Source: Bradyrhizobium sp. AZCC 1721 (GTDB lineage: Bacteria; Pseudomonadota; Alphaproteobacteria; Rhizobiales; Xanthobacteraceae). Taken from it: a stretch of 64,000 bases of DNA. The stretch spans positions 6,749,001 through 6,813,000 of the forward strand of contig NZ_JAZHSB010000001.1 of the NCBI RefSeq assembly GCF_036924715.1, written 5' to 3'. The translations under genes and the position numbers were made by a program. Shown here piece by piece: positions 19,724 through 27,223 of the stretch. Each line of letters begins with the position of its first letter. Positions within the stretch are counted from its first letter, which is position 1. The notes beneath the pieces were generated by a model. The model was given only the letters and a program-made list of their open reading frames with translations, had not been told where the DNA came from and made no database searches.

Positions 19724-19790
19724 ATTCTTGTTTTGACGCGTTTTCTTGACGCGAACCGGTGTCCACTTCGCTTGAAAACGCTCTGGCGTT

Positions 19791-21653
19791 TCAGCCAGCG
19801 CAGCCGATCCATTCGGCCGAGGCGTCGTCATCCAACGTTGCCACTGCGCTCGCGCGCCGCGTCAGCACCGCGCGCTGGTTGATATAACCCTTGTCGGTGA
19901 TCTCGCCGCCGTCGACGGACGCGGGTTCGGCCAGCAGCAGCGCGCGCGTTGCGTGACCGGACGAGTTGCCGCTTTGCGCCTTTAGGTTCGCAAGGCCCTG
20001 CGCGATCGCTGCGCGAACCCGGTCGTGGCCAATCACATCTTTCACGTCGGCGCTGTCGGGCAAGCCGGCATGTGCACGGCAGGCCGCAATATTCGGAAAT
20101 ACCAGGAAGCGAACCTCGTCGCCGCCATGGCCGGTCACGACAATGTCCTGCGCCAGCGGCGCCAGAGCAGCGATGCCGGCGATGCGCAACGTGCCGACGC
20201 TGACCCAGGTGCCCGAATTGAGCTTGAAGTCCTCGGCGACGCGGCCGTCGAAGAACAGTCCGAGTTCGGGACGCGCCGGATCGGCAAAGGTCACGGCGTC
20301 GCCGATGAGATAAAAACCCTCTTCGTCGAACGCCTGCGCGGTCAAATCCGGCGCCTTCCAGTAACCGGGCGTGACATTCGGACCGCGCACCCGCACCTCC
20401 AGCTTGTCGCCCGATGGCACCAGCTTCAGTTCGGTGCCCGGGATCGGCACGCCGATATTGCCGGAACGTTTCGCCTGGAAATGGCAATCGGTGGCGAGCG
20501 GCGAGGTTTCGGTCGAGCCCCAGGCCGACACCATCGACAGCGCACGCCCCACCGTCTCGATCGAGAGTTCCTCCAGCGCGTCCCAGAGATTCTGCGGCAA
20601 GGCTGCGCCGGCGTAGAAAGCGAACTTCACCTCGCTGAAGAACTTTTTTCGCAGTTCGTCGTCGCTGCGCAGCGCCGCGATCAGCATGTCAAAACCGCGC
20701 GGCACGTTGAAATAGACTGATGGCATCACGCTTCGCAGATTGGCGAGCGAGGTCGCGAACAACCCCGGTGCCGGCTTGCCGCCGTCGACATAGAGCGTGC
20801 CGCCGTTGCGCAGCACCAGATTGAAATTGTGGTTGGCGCCGAAGGTGTGGCTCCAGGGCAGCCAATCTAGGATCACGAGATCCTCGCCGATATCTTCGAG
20901 GAACGTCCAGGTCTGCGCCTTGGCCTGCTGGCTGGAGGTCAGCATGCGCTGGGTATTGATCACGGCCTTCGGCGTGCCGGTCGAGCCCGAGGTGAATAGG
21001 AATTTTGCGATCGTGTCCGGCGTGATCGCGGCAAAGGCCTTTTCGACATCGCGCGTTTCCGGCGTTGAAGCGACGGCGCGGAAGGAGATCGCGCTGTCAT
21101 CACCCGCACTGCCGCTGACAATGGTGGCCGAATGCAGTGGCTTGATCGCCGCCAGCGCCGCGGCAAACGGCTTTGTGCCGGAAACATAGATGGCGCCCGG
21201 TCCGAGCAGCGTGATCATGCTCTTGAGCTTGTCGAAATCCTTGGACATCAGCGAATAGGCCGGCGAGATCGCGGCCGATGGCACGCCGACATGCTGGGCG
21301 GCGAGCGCGAACAGCGCGTGCTCGACGCTGTTGTCGGACAGGATCACCAGCGGACGCTCGGCGCTTAGCCCCTGCGCGAGGATCCAGGCGGCGGCCGAGC
21401 GCACCTGCTTCAACGCATCCCTGTAGGTGACGGTGTTCCACGGCGTATCAACGCTGGCGCGATCGGCGAGAAAGATCCGGTCCGGCGCCTGCCGCGCCCA
21501 ATGCTCCAGCCAGTCGCCGATACAGCGCGCACTCGGCCGCAGCGGCGTGGTCGATTTCAGGATGATGCTGCCATCGGTCCGGCGATCGGCAACGATCGCC
21601 GGCGTCGCGAATAGATTTTGGGAATCGGCACCGCTGATGGCGGCGATAGTCAT
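19791..21653 (-). CDS. Feruloyl-CoA synthetase-like acyl-adenylate-forming ligase
   Basis: A 620-aa AMP-dependent CoA ligase. The ATG at 21653 follows AGGAGG with good spacing. The phosphate-binding loop is FLFTSGSTGTPKAVINT near residue 190. The adenine motif is VSAWGSTETSPLATD near 370. The hinge aspartate region is GLFFDGRVAEDFKLNSG near 460, where the usual hinge Arg-Lys pattern is preserved. The length and N-terminus (TTPLRPSARCIGDWLEHWA) match feruloyl-CoA synthases, which activate ferulate or coumarate for beta-oxidation-like chain shortening. No hydratase/aldolase gene is nearby. It is divergent from a MarR gene with a paired operator. Confidence 0.85.
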   Translation of the reverse strand: MTIAAISGADSQNLFATPAIVADRRTDGSIILKSTTPLRPSARCIGDWLEHWARQAPDRIFLADRASVDTPWNTVTYRDALKQVRSAAAWILAQGLSAERPLVILSDNSVEHALFALAAQHVGVPSAAISPAYSLMSKDFDKLKSMITLLGPGAIYVSGTKPFAAALAAIKPLHSATIVSGSAGDDSAISFRAVASTPETRDVEKAFAAITPDTIAKFLFTSGSTGTPKAVINTQRMLTSSQQAKAQTWTFLEDIGEDLVILDWLPWSHTFGANHNFNLVLRNGGTLYVDGGKPAPGLFATSLANLRSVMPSVYFNVPRGFDMLIAALRSDDELRKKFFSEVKFAFYAGAALPQNLWDALEELSIETVGRALSMVSAWGSTETSPLATDCHFQAKRSGNIGVPIPGTELKLVPSGDKLEVRVRGPNVTPGYWKAPDLTAQAFDEEGFYLIGDAVTFADPARPELGLFFDGRVAEDFKLNSGTWVSVGTLRIAGIAALAPLAQDIVVTGHGGDEVRFLVFPNIAACRAHAGLPDSADVKDVIGHDRVRAAIAQGLANLKAQSGNSSGHATRALLLAEPASVDGGEITDKGYINQRAVLTRRASAVATLDDDASAEWIGCAG

Positions 21654-21694
21654 GGGCTTCCTCCTGCCGCCTCGAAAGGGCTGGCTTGACGCCA

Positions 21695-21729
21695 ATGTTG
21701 GGCACAACAATTGTTGTCGTCAACAACAA
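21695..21729 (-). promoter_or_regulatory. Promoter and double MarR operator of the feruloyl-CoA synthetase-like gene
   Basis: A perfect 14-bp palindrome ACAACAATTGTTGT occupies 21704-21717. A third half-site ACAACAA (21723-21729) pairs with the middle TTGTTGT at 5-nt spacing. On the minus strand a -35-like TTGACG (21723-21718) and a -10-like CAACAT (21700-21695) are 17 bp apart, so the palindrome fills the spacer exactly. The promoter elements are weaker evidence than the palindrome. Confidence 0.7.
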
Positions 21730-21766
21730 TCTTCCCCTTGGCCGCGTGAAGCGCTAGAAGGGAACG

Positions 21767-22315
21767 ATGGCGAGGAACAGTCAGGCACCCAGAATTGCCA
21801 AGTCACGAATAGCCAAGTCGCGCGCTGGTATTCGGCCGCGCCCCGGCCGCGCGCGAAGTGAAAACGGCAACGCGCACAGCGATCTGATGAACGGCGAAAT
21901 CGGCCTCGACGCGCTGGCGGGCCACGCCGGTTATGCGGTGCGGCGCTTTCAAATCTGGATCTTCCAGGATTTCATTCGTACGCTCGGCGCCGTCGATATC
22001 CGCCCCACGCAGTATTCCGTGATGACGGTGATCGGCGCTAACCCGGGGCTGAGCCAGATGGCTGTTGCAAAACGGCTCGGCATCGAGCGCGCCCGGCTGG
22101 TGCACCTCCTGGATAGTCTTGAACAGCGCGATCTCGTCAGCCGCGTCAAATCCGCCGCCGACCGGCGCTCCCACGCGCTGCACCTGACCGCGCGCGGCCG
22201 GACGGCGCTGGCGCAGTTCAAGCGGCTTGCCGCCGAACATGAGCGCCATGTGGCCGAGAAGATCGGCAAGGAGAACCGGGAGAAACTGCTGCAGATACTC
22301 TCGGACTTCACCTGA
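21767..22315 (+). CDS. MarR-family transcriptional regulator (CouR/FerR-like role)
   Basis: A 182-aa protein. A basic N-terminal extension (about 45 residues) precedes the helix-turn-helix core DIRPTQYSVMTVIGANPGLSQMAVAKRLGIERARLVHLLDSLEQRDLV and the wing SAADRRSHALHLTARG. In Rhodopseudomonas the MarR protein CouR represses hydroxycinnamate genes and is released by the CoA thioester. The position opposite a feruloyl-CoA-synthetase-like gene suggests the same logic, by inference. AAGGGAACG precedes the ATG. Confidence 0.85.
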   Translation: MARNSQAPRIAKSRIAKSRAGIRPRPGRARSENGNAHSDLMNGEIGLDALAGHAGYAVRRFQIWIFQDFIRTLGAVDIRPTQYSVMTVIGANPGLSQMAVAKRLGIERARLVHLLDSLEQRDLVSRVKSAADRRSHALHLTARGRTALAQFKRLAAEHERHVAEKIGKENREKLLQILSDFT

Positions 22316-22456
22316 TCGCGGCTGGCGCCAGGCCTTGGGCTGAGTGGCCTAAGTTTTAGGCAGTCTCCAGTAACGGCCGGGCTCATGGCATGCGTCAGTC
22401 GCCCCGTAAGTGCATGAAACTGCAAATCTATATTTGAGCGTTGGCTCGACTAAGCG

Positions 22457-22468
22457 ATTGTACACAAT
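22457..22468. promoter_or_regulatory. Candidate GntR/FCD-type operator abutting the sigma-54 promoter
   Basis: ATTGTACACAAT has inverted halves ATTGT/ACAAT around AC, resembling the FadR-like T-x-GT...AC-x-A pattern. Its last base is the first base of the TGGCAC -24 element. A GntR gene of the FCD type lies in the same block at 24485-25189. Binding there is inference. Confidence 0.4.
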
Positions 22469-22483
22469 GGCACATCGCTTGCT
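22468..22483 (+). promoter_or_regulatory. Sigma-54 promoter upstream of allophanate hydrolase
   Basis: TGGCACATCGCTTGCT matches the consensus TGGCAC-N5-TTGCW, with GG at -24 and GC at -12 correctly spaced. Transcription would begin near 22494, about 40 bp before the ATG at 22536. It lies inside any longer version of the ORF, supporting the downstream start. Confidence 0.75.
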
Positions 22484-22535
22484 TCAGCTTGGTAACCTTA
22501 GTCCGGGTAACCTTGCTCGCTGGAGTTTTGCTGCC

Positions 22536-24344
22536 ATGGGATCCGACGCGCCTGAAACCGTTGCTGCCATTGTCGCCGCGCACCGCGCCGGCGCGATCAC
22601 CCCGGCGCAAACCGTCGCGCGCTGCTATCAGCGCATCCGCGACCATAATGATCCCGCCGTGTTCATCAGCCTGCGCGACGAGAAGGATGCGGTGGCGGAG
22701 GCCGAAGCGCTGGCCTCGAAAGATGCGGCATTGCTTCCGCTGCTCGGCGTCCCGGTCGCAGTGAAGGACAATATCGACGCGCTGGGCTTAGCGACCACGG
22801 CCGCCTGCCCGGCCTTTTCCTTTTTCCCCGCGCAGGACTCGACGGCGGTCGCAAAGCTGCGGGCGGCCGGCGCCATCATCATCGGCAAGACCAACCTCGA
22901 CCAGTTCGCGACCGGCCTGGTCGGCGTCCGCTCGCCCTATGGTATTCCCGTCAATCCGATCCGCGCCGATCTCGTGCCGGGCGGATCGAGTTCAGGATCG
23001 GCGGTGGCGGTTTCCGCCGGCCTCGTGCCGCTTGCGCTCGGCACCGACACCGCGGGTTCGGGCCGCGTGCCGGCGATGCTCAACAACATCGTAGGGCTCA
23101 AGCCGAGCCTTGGGCTGATCTCCAACGCCGGGCTGGTCCCGGCCTGCCGCACGCTGGACTGCGTTTCGGTTTTCTCGCTCACCGTCGACGATGCGATGAC
23201 CGCACTGGCTGCGATGGCGGGCGCCGACTGCGCCGATCCGTTTTCGCGCGACCGGCCGCTGGGACCGATGTCGGTATTTCCCGAAAAACTCCGGCTCGGC
23301 GTGCCGCGCAATGGCCAATTGATCTTCTTTGGCGACGCGGCTTCCGAGAAAGCCTATGGCGAGGCGCTCAAGCGCTGGACGGCGCTCGGCGCCACGCTGG
23401 TCGAGTTCGACCTCGAACCCTTTTATGAGACCGCGCGGCTGCTTTACGAAGGCCCGTGGGTCGCCGAGCGATACCTTGTCATCCGCGACCTCCTGGCATC
23501 CTCGCCGGATTCGATTCATCCGGTGACCCGCGAAATCACCGCCGCCGGCGCGCGGCTGACCGCCGCCGACACCTTTGCTTCACGCTATCGGCTGCAGGCG
23601 CTACGGCGTACGGCCGAGCGCAGCTTTGCCCATTTCGACGCGATGGTGCTGCCGACGGCGCCGACCGCCTATTCGACCGCGCAGGTGCTGGCCAATCCGA
23701 TCGAGCTCAACAGCCGGCTCGGCACTTACACCAATTTTGTCAACCTGCTCGACCTCTGCGGCCTCGCGCTGCCGGCCGCGATGCGCGCGGACGGCATCCC
23801 GTTCGGCATCACGCTGCTGGCGTCCGCGGGACGCGACGCGCAGCTCGCCAGCATCGGGCGGGTGTTTCATGCCGACACCCAACTGAAGATGGGAGCCAAG
23901 GGGCTGATGCAGCCGCCGCTCGCTTCGTTGCCGGCAGCCGCGAACGGCGATGAAATCACCCTCGCGGTGGTCGGCGCGCATCTTTCCGGCATGGCGCTCA
24001 ATGGCGAGTTGCAGGTGCTCGGCGCCCGCCTGATCGAGGCGACCGCGACCGCGCCGGACTACAAGTTCTACGCGCTCGACACGGTGCCGCCGAAACCCGG
24101 CATGCTGCGCGTGGAGCAAGGCGCGGGCAGTTCGATCAAGCTCGAGCTTTGGGCATTGTCGGCGACAGCCTTCGGCAAATTCGTCGCTGCGATCCCGCCG
24201 CCGCTCGGCATCGGCACGATCCGGCTCGCCGACGGAACGGACGTGAAGGGATTTCTGGTCGAGCCCGCAGCCATCAACGGCGCGCGCGATATTTCAGCCT
24301 ATGGCGGCTGGCGCGCGTTCATCGCGGAGAGGGTGGCGGTGTAG
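22536..24344 (+). CDS. atzF: Allophanate hydrolase (AtzF-like)
   Basis: A 602-aa enzyme that splits allophanate (urea-1-carboxylate) into ammonia and CO2. The start at ATG 22536 has GGAG 10 bp upstream and lies downstream of the sigma-54 promoter. The N-terminal amidase-signature domain has Lys77 (VAVKDNID), the Ser-rich loop PGGSSSGSAVAVSAG with cis-Ser near 151, and nucleophile Ser175 in GTDTAGSGRVPA. The C-terminal roughly 130 residues (AVVGAHLSGMALNGELQVLGA...VKGFLVEP) form the AtzF-specific second domain. It converges on the atzGEH operon, with which it should share a pathway. The usual partners, urea carboxylase subunits, are absent. Confidence 0.9.
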   Translation: MGSDAPETVAAIVAAHRAGAITPAQTVARCYQRIRDHNDPAVFISLRDEKDAVAEAEALASKDAALLPLLGVPVAVKDNIDALGLATTAACPAFSFFPAQDSTAVAKLRAAGAIIIGKTNLDQFATGLVGVRSPYGIPVNPIRADLVPGGSSSGSAVAVSAGLVPLALGTDTAGSGRVPAMLNNIVGLKPSLGLISNAGLVPACRTLDCVSVFSLTVDDAMTALAAMAGADCADPFSRDRPLGPMSVFPEKLRLGVPRNGQLIFFGDAASEKAYGEALKRWTALGATLVEFDLEPFYETARLLYEGPWVAERYLVIRDLLASSPDSIHPVTREITAAGARLTAADTFASRYRLQALRRTAERSFAHFDAMVLPTAPTAYSTAQVLANPIELNSRLGTYTNFVNLLDLCGLALPAAMRADGIPFGITLLASAGRDAQLASIGRVFHADTQLKMGAKGLMQPPLASLPAAANGDEITLAVVGAHLSGMALNGELQVLGARLIEATATAPDYKFYALDTVPPKPGMLRVEQGAGSSIKLELWALSATAFGKFVAAIPPPLGIGTIRLADGTDVKGFLVEPAAINGARDISAYGGWRAFIAERVAV

Positions 24345-24348
24345 CCCC

Positions 24349-24470
24349 GTGTCCCGGACGCGGCGCAGCGTGCAACGCTGCTCCGCAGAGCCGGGACCTA
24401 TGCGTATTCGGAGAGATGGACCCCGGCTCTGCAGCGCATCACTGCGTGCTGCGCTGCGTCCGGGGCACGC
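24349..24470. repeat. Palindromic repeat, 'gtgtcccggacgcg' family, copy 1
   Basis: Outer arms GTGTCCCGGACG and CGTCCGGGGCAC and inner arms GCAGAGCCGGG and CCCCGGCTCTGC fold on each other. It separates the convergent atzF and gntR genes. Copy 2 is at 51687-51817. Confidence 0.85.
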
Positions 24471-24484
24471 ATGCCGAGAGAATC

Positions 24485-25189
24485 TTACACCGACACCGCG
24501 TAAATTTCGTACTCCCCGCGCACCAGTTCGATATGCGCGCGCATCGCGGCCGCAGCGCCCACCTTGTCGCCGCGCATGATCGCGACCACGACGCGGTCGT
24601 GCTCGGCATGCGATTTTGCCAGCCGCCCGAGATTGCGGAACTGGGCGCGGCGGAATGGCTGCACGCGCACCCGCGTCGCCAGCGTCATCTCGGCAATGTA
24701 GCTGTTCTGCGAACCGGCATAGATCGCGTTGTGGAAACGCTCGTTGACTGCGTGAAAGCGTTCGGGATTGCCGGCATGGCTCAGCACCCGCAATTCTTCA
24801 TGGATCGCCTCCAGCTTCTGACGGTCCCCTGGCGGCATCCGTTCGGCCGCGAGCCCCGCGCACAACGCTTCCAGCTCCGCCATCGCTTCGAACATTTCGG
24901 TCAGGCGGTCCAGCGACGGCTGCGCCACCACCGCGCCGCGATGGGCCCGCGCCTCCACCAGGCCGCTCGCCACGAGTTGTCGCAGGGCCTCGCGCACCGG
25001 CGTGCGCGACACGGCAAAGCGCCGGGCGATATCGGTCTCGTCGAGCGCCGATCCCGGCGGCAGCACACCGCGCACGATCTCGTCGGCGAGCTGCAGCCGC
25101 AGTTCTTCTGCGCGCGTGACCTTGTCCCGCTGCGACGAAGGGCGATCGACGCGGCGAACCGTGGCTTCCGGCAGATCTTCCAGACTCAT
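24485..25189 (-). CDS. GntR-family regulator, FCD (FadR-like) subfamily
   Basis: A 234-aa protein. The N-terminal winged helix-turn-helix spans about residues 25-95 (ALDETDIARRFAVSRTPVREALRQLVASGLVEARAHRGAVV). The C-terminal all-helical FCD ligand domain spans about 100-225 and contains the metal-site residues of FCD proteins (ERFHAVNERFHNAIY, then HAEHDRVVVAIMRGD). A longer open frame upstream is a shadow. The ATG at 25189 overlaps the atzH stop (ATGA), making it the last gene of the transporter-amidase operon and presumably its pathway-specific regulator. Confidence 0.9.
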   Translation of the reverse strand: MSLEDLPEATVRRVDRPSSQRDKVTRAEELRLQLADEIVRGVLPPGSALDETDIARRFAVSRTPVREALRQLVASGLVEARAHRGAVVAQPSLDRLTEMFEAMAELEALCAGLAAERMPPGDRQKLEAIHEELRVLSHAGNPERFHAVNERFHNAIYAGSQNSYIAEMTLATRVRVQPFRRAQFRNLGRLAKSHAEHDRVVVAIMRGDKVGAAAAMRAHIELVRGEYEIYAVSV

Positions 25190-25614
25190 GCCTTTTGATC
25201 CATTTGCTTGGAAGACGTTTGCTCGCAAGATTCGGGCTCGTCGATGATGCTGACATGGGCCGCGACGATCTTCCAACCTTCGGGAAACCGTATCCAGGTT
25301 TGCATCTGCCGCCCGACCCTTCCGGGTGCGCCGTCGCGATAGAACAGCGTCGAGGCGACCGCGGTATCGCGGCCATAGGTCGTGATCACCGTCTTGTCGG
25401 TCCGCCGCATCAACCCGACCGGCGAGCGCGCGGCGCGGAACGCCATAATGGCGTCGTAGCCGTAGAGATTTTCGCCGATGCCATAGCGCAGCGTGCGGGG
25501 ATCGTCGCGGAACAATTCGTCCAGCACCGCCACGTCGTTCGACACCAGCGCCTTTTCGTAGCGTTCGAACTGCGCGGTGACTTCGGCGAGCACGTCGGGA
25601 AGATCGATCTCCAT
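25186..25614 (-). CDS. atzH: AtzH/HpxZ-like protein (DUF3225, NTF2 fold)
   Basis: A 142-aa protein starting MEIDLPDVLAEVTAQFERYEKAL. The cone-shaped NTF2-like fold is suggested by FRDDPRTLRYGIGENLYGYDAIMAFR and WIRFPEGWKIVAAHVSIID. The sequence is that of the DUF3225 family, found beside amidases of oxalurate (HpxZ) and carboxybiuret (AtzH) breakdown. Its role is not fully settled; it is probably an accessory or small hydrolytic partner of the amidase. Only 2 bp separate it from atzE, and it overlaps gntR by 4 bp. Confidence 0.85.
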   Translation of the reverse strand: MEIDLPDVLAEVTAQFERYEKALVSNDVAVLDELFRDDPRTLRYGIGENLYGYDAIMAFRAARSPVGLMRRTDKTVITTYGRDTAVASTLFYRDGAPGRVGRQMQTWIRFPEGWKIVAAHVSIIDEPESCEQTSSKQMDQKA

Positions 25615-25616
25615 GC

Positions 25617-27014
25617 TCACAATCCTCTCGGCGCGGGTGCCGCGGCGGCGCCCATCCGCTCCAGCGCATGCGCAACCCGCAAGGCGATATCTTCCCGCCA
25701 CGGCGCGGCGATGATCTGCACGCCGATCGGCATCGGCTCGAGCGGCACCGGTACCGCCACCACCGGAAGACCGATGAACGAAATCGGCTGGGTGTGGATG
25801 CCGATATTGGCGCGCACCGGCAATTCGACGCCATCGAGCGTAAAGGTTGCCTGGCCGAGCTTGGGCGCGATGCAGGGCGTCGCCGGTGCGATGATTACGT
25901 CCACCGATTGGAACAGCTCCAACACCCTTGCCCGATACCAGCGGCGGAATTTCTGCGCGCGGTCGACCAGCGGAGCCGGGACCATCGCGCCCGCAATCAG
26001 GCGGTCGCGCACCGCGGGATCGAAATCGTTCGGACGCTGGCGCAGGCGATCGAGATGCAGCGACGCGCCCTCGGTCGTAGTGATGACGTAGGCCGCGGCG
26101 CGGGCGCGCGCGGCTTCGGGAATTTCGACCGTCTTGGTCGCGTTCAGCGCCTTGGCGATGCGCGCCACGGCCTCGACCGCTTCCGGAAAGACGTTCTTCT
26201 GAAAATACCCGCCGGCCACCGCGACCCGCAGGCCGTCGACGCCTTTCGCCAACAGCGGCGCAACCGGTTCGACCGGCCGTGTCGTGCAGGCGGCGTCGTC
26301 AGCGTCGGGGCCCTGCATGGCGTCATAGGCCAGCGCGAGATCGTCGACATTACGCGCCAAGGGACCCAGATGATCGAGGCTTGCGACAAAGGGGAACGAA
26401 CGGGCGCGCGAAAGCCGGCCATAGGTCGGCTTCAAGCCGAAGACGCCGCAGAACGACGAGGGCACGCGGATCGAGCCGTTGGTATCGGATCCCAGGGCGA
26501 TCGGAACAAGAGCGCTGCCGACCGCACTGCCAGAGCCGCCGGAGGAGCCGCCGGTCATCCGCGTCGGATCGTGCGGATTGCGCGACGGGCCGTCATGCAC
26601 GTTCTCGCCGGTGAAGTCATAGGCGTATTCGCCCATGTTGAGCGCGCCGACCAGCACGGCGCCGGCTGCTTCCATGCGCTCGATCAGCGTGGCGTCGCGC
26701 GGTGATGGGGCGAGATCGCGGTTGATCTTCGATCCAGCGCGGGTGGCGAGACCCTTCACGTCGAACAGGTTCTTCACCGCGAAGGGAACGCCAGCGAGCG
26801 GGCCGACCTTCTGACCGGCGGCGATGGCGGCATCGACCGCGCGGGCTTTCGCGCGCGCGCGATCGGCGGTGATGTCGGTAAACGAGTTCAGCACGGAATC
26901 ATATTTGGCGATTCGCGCCAGTGCGGCTTCGGTCGCGTCGAGTGCGGACAGCTTGCCGCCTGCGACGGCCTGCGCGATTTGTTGGGCCGATAGCCCATCA
27001 CTGTTCACGGTCAT
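25617..27014 (-). CDS. atzE: AtzE-like amidase (1-carboxybiuret hydrolase catalytic subunit)
   Basis: A 465-aa amidase-signature enzyme. The catalytic triad Lys81 (FAVKNLFD), cis-Ser157 (TGGSSGGSGS) and nucleophile Ser181 (GSDTNGSIRVPSSFCG) is complete. AtzE removes an amide from 1-carboxybiuret to give carboxylated products that feed AtzF; it works as a heterotetramer with the small subunit AtzG. The AtzG gene lies 7 bp upstream and AtzH 2 bp downstream, the standard AtzG-E-H arrangement. No cyanuric acid hydrolase (AtzD) is present, so the true substrate could instead be another ureido compound. Confidence 0.88.
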   Translation of the reverse strand: MTVNSDGLSAQQIAQAVAGGKLSALDATEAALARIAKYDSVLNSFTDITADRARAKARAVDAAIAAGQKVGPLAGVPFAVKNLFDVKGLATRAGSKINRDLAPSPRDATLIERMEAAGAVLVGALNMGEYAYDFTGENVHDGPSRNPHDPTRMTGGSSGGSGSAVGSALVPIALGSDTNGSIRVPSSFCGVFGLKPTYGRLSRARSFPFVASLDHLGPLARNVDDLALAYDAMQGPDADDAACTTRPVEPVAPLLAKGVDGLRVAVAGGYFQKNVFPEAVEAVARIAKALNATKTVEIPEAARARAAAYVITTTEGASLHLDRLRQRPNDFDPAVRDRLIAGAMVPAPLVDRAQKFRRWYRARVLELFQSVDVIIAPATPCIAPKLGQATFTLDGVELPVRANIGIHTQPISFIGLPVVAVPVPLEPMPIGVQIIAAPWREDIALRVAHALERMGAAAAPAPRGL

Positions 27015-27021
27015 GGCCTTG

Positions 27022-27204
27022 TCACGCTGTGTAGACGCTGGCCGGCTCGATCTCGTCCGGCAGCGGGAATTCGTCGACCAGCCGCGCCAGCCTCAGCGAC
27101 ACTTCGAGGTTCGCCCGCACCGCCGGCCGCCAGGCTTCTTCAACCGGCAGCGCCAGCGCCTTGGCGACGGCGTCGATGTAATTATCCAGGGGATCGGCGG
27201 CCAT
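27022..27204 (-). CDS. atzG: AtzG-like small subunit (DUF4089) of the carboxybiuret amidase
   Basis: A 60-aa protein, MAADPLDNYIDAVAKAL...EEAWRPAVRANLEVSLRLARLVDEFPLPDEIEPASVYTA. The pattern of two helices with a conserved R-x-NL, ending in a DEIEPA-x-V-type tail, is that of AtzG/DUF4089. It acts as a structural partner resembling GatC, needed for stable AtzE. It is easily missed because of its size. It is co-transcribed between the transporter ATPase and atzE. Confidence 0.88.
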   Translation of the reverse strand: MAADPLDNYIDAVAKALALPVEEAWRPAVRANLEVSLRLARLVDEFPLPDEIEPASVYTA

Positions 27205-27223
27205 TTCGCTTCCATTCGAGTTT

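Noticed and set aside
24485..25834. A single 449-codon GntR protein
   Set aside because: The N-terminal 215 codons are antisense or out of frame to atzE and atzH. The winged helix begins just after ATG 25189, which overlaps the atzH stop.
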